Shown here one piece after another: positions 63,310 through 64,000 of a stretch of DNA of 64,000 bases. The notes under the pieces are model-generated. The model did no database searches and was not told the origin of the DNA. It was given only the letters and a program-made list of their open reading frames with translations. The stretch comes from Demequina soli (lineage in GTDB: Bacteria; Actinomycetota; Actinomycetes; Actinomycetales; Demequinaceae). Location: positions 62,001 through 126,000 of the forward strand of contig NZ_BBLZ01000005.1 in assembly GCF_000971195.1 (NCBI RefSeq), written 5' to 3'. A program made the position numbers and the translations under genes. Numbering within the stretch: position 1 is the stretch's first letter; each line of letters begins with the position of its first letter.

Positions 63310-64000
63310 GACGGCGCCCCCGGCCGGGCGCCCGCGAGATTGCGCGCCGCGAGCACGGCCTTGACGCGGTTGGGCACCCGCACGCGTCGCGAGACGAGCT
63401 CGCGCGCCGGCGTCCGCGCGATCTGGTCGAGCAGCCGCGTGTAGATGTCGATCGTGGTGCCGACCGCGGCGCGCGCGCGGCGCGGCAGCTCGGGAAGGGT
63501 CCGCTCGGCCGCGGCGAGGTCCGCCCGGCAGTCCGCGACCAGGGAGGCGAGCCGCGCATCGTCCAGCGTGGCGGCGGTGACGCCGGGGAAGTAGGAGCGG
63601 CCGAGCGTCGCGTCGTCGGCCTGGAGATCCCGCAGGAAGTTGACCTTCTGATAGGCCGCGCCGAGCCGGCGTGCGCCGGCGCGCAGGTCGGGGTCGAGCG
63701 GGCGCGGGCCCGAGCGGGTGTTCACGAACACCGCGAGGCACATCTCCCCCACCACCTCGGCCGAGCCGAGGATGTACAGCGCGAGCGACTCCTCCGTGTG
63801 AGCGGTCCGCGTGAGGTCCATACGCATCGAGGCGAAGAACGGCTCGGTCTGCTCGCGCGTGATGCCGACCGCGCGGGACGTCAGCGCGAACGCGTGCGCC
63901 ACCAGGTCCGTGGAGAAGCCGCGGTCCATGGCGGCGTGGACCTCGTCCGCGAAGCCGTCGAGCAGGTCGCCGGCGTCGGGCCCGCGGTACGTGTCCACGA
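63306..64000 (-). CDS. crtB: Phytoene synthase, 3' part
   Basis: The frame runs off the right edge: the first about 60-70 residues, including the first Asp-rich motif, lie outside the window. The visible 231 residues contain 'SLALYILGSAEVVGEMCLAVFV' and the second motif region 'GAAYQKVNFLRDLQADDATLGRSYFPG', typical of head-to-head squalene/phytoene synthases. It joins two geranylgeranyl diphosphates to phytoene. It overlaps crtI by four bases. A crtE gene upstream is expected but not visible. Confidence 0.93.
   Translation of the reverse strand, partial: VDTYRGPDAGDLLDGFADEVHAAMDRGFSTDLVAHAFALTSRAVGITREQTEPFFASMRMDLTRTAHTEESLALYILGSAEVVGEMCLAVFVNTRSGPRPLDPDLRAGARRLGAAYQKVNFLRDLQADDATLGRSYFPGVTAATLDDARLASLVADCRADLAAAERTLPELPRRARAAVGTTIDIYTRLLDQIARTPARELVSRRVRVPNRVKAVLAARNLAGARPGAPS

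Overview
This window is a high-GC (visibly around 70% or more) actinobacterial chromosome segment carrying the replication origin. The order tRNA nucleotidyltransferase, NUDIX, DUF6049, MurJ, TrxB, ParB, ParA, RsmG, Jag, YidC, YidD, RnpA, RpmH, DnaA, DnaN, RecF, DciA-like, GyrB, GyrA, DUF3566, tRNA-Ile, tRNA-Ala is the classical actinobacterial oriC block. Together with PadR-Ino1, CrgA, class E sortase and a C50-type carotenoid operon it points to the Micrococcales. A Demequina- or Cellulomonas-like genus is a guess from gene content only.

Layout. 1-4.9 kb: a Fem-type peptidyltransferase fragment, a class A penicillin-binding protein, and the PadR/inositol-phosphate synthase pair. 5-13 kb: accessory genes (SDR, two DUF805 membrane proteins around a LysE exporter, MFS, a divergent Lrp-type regulator/alanine dehydrogenase pair) and an orphan AbiEi/DUF559-like gene bracketed by 18-base repeats. 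11.7-28 kb: the left arm of the origin block, with three parS sites, a TrxB-TrxA fusion and a MurJ-associated pseudokinase present as a separate protein; sigM is missing from its usual place. 28.2-38.7 kb: dnaA, a 1.2 kb dnaA-dnaN gap with an unusual array of eight imperfect repeats followed by the oriC DnaA boxes, then dnaN-recF-dciA-like and gyrB-gyrA. 38.8-54.7 kb: a four-domain persulfide enzyme, FurA-catalase, SulP, DUF3566, two tRNAs, a polyamine-type ABC importer with a divergent GntR/Cache pair, and a BenE/copper-chaperone pair. 54.7-60.1 kb: XRE-cupin, an LEA-like protein, cyclophilin, rhomboid, CrgA, sortase E, and TrpG/PabA. 60.2-64 kb: a tightly overlapping crtB-crtI-crtYe-crtYf-crtEb operon whose 5' end lies beyond the window.

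The most unusual material is non-coding. (i) The decamer GGACGATGCG/CGCATCGTCC occurs 30 times, about 100-fold above a base-composition expectation. It is concentrated in intergenic DNA and is repeatedly paired as inverted copies forming hairpins at convergent gene ends, an architecture like the DNA-uptake sequences of Neisseria and Pasteurellaceae. (ii) A second DnaA-box cluster, with two perfect head-to-head boxes and a perfect 14-base stem, lies 27 kb from oriC between the rhomboid gene and crgA. (iii) Nested palindromes sharing the outer arm CAATGACAGATGTG occur at 44.4 and 60.1 kb. (iv) Four inverted pairs of a repeat with a degenerate DnaA-box core lie next to oriC.

The functional themes are replication and segregation, cell-wall synthesis and division (PBP, Fem, Ddl, MurJ, CrgA, sortase), redox and sulfur handling (TrxB-TrxA, persulfide enzyme, catalase) and carotenoid synthesis.
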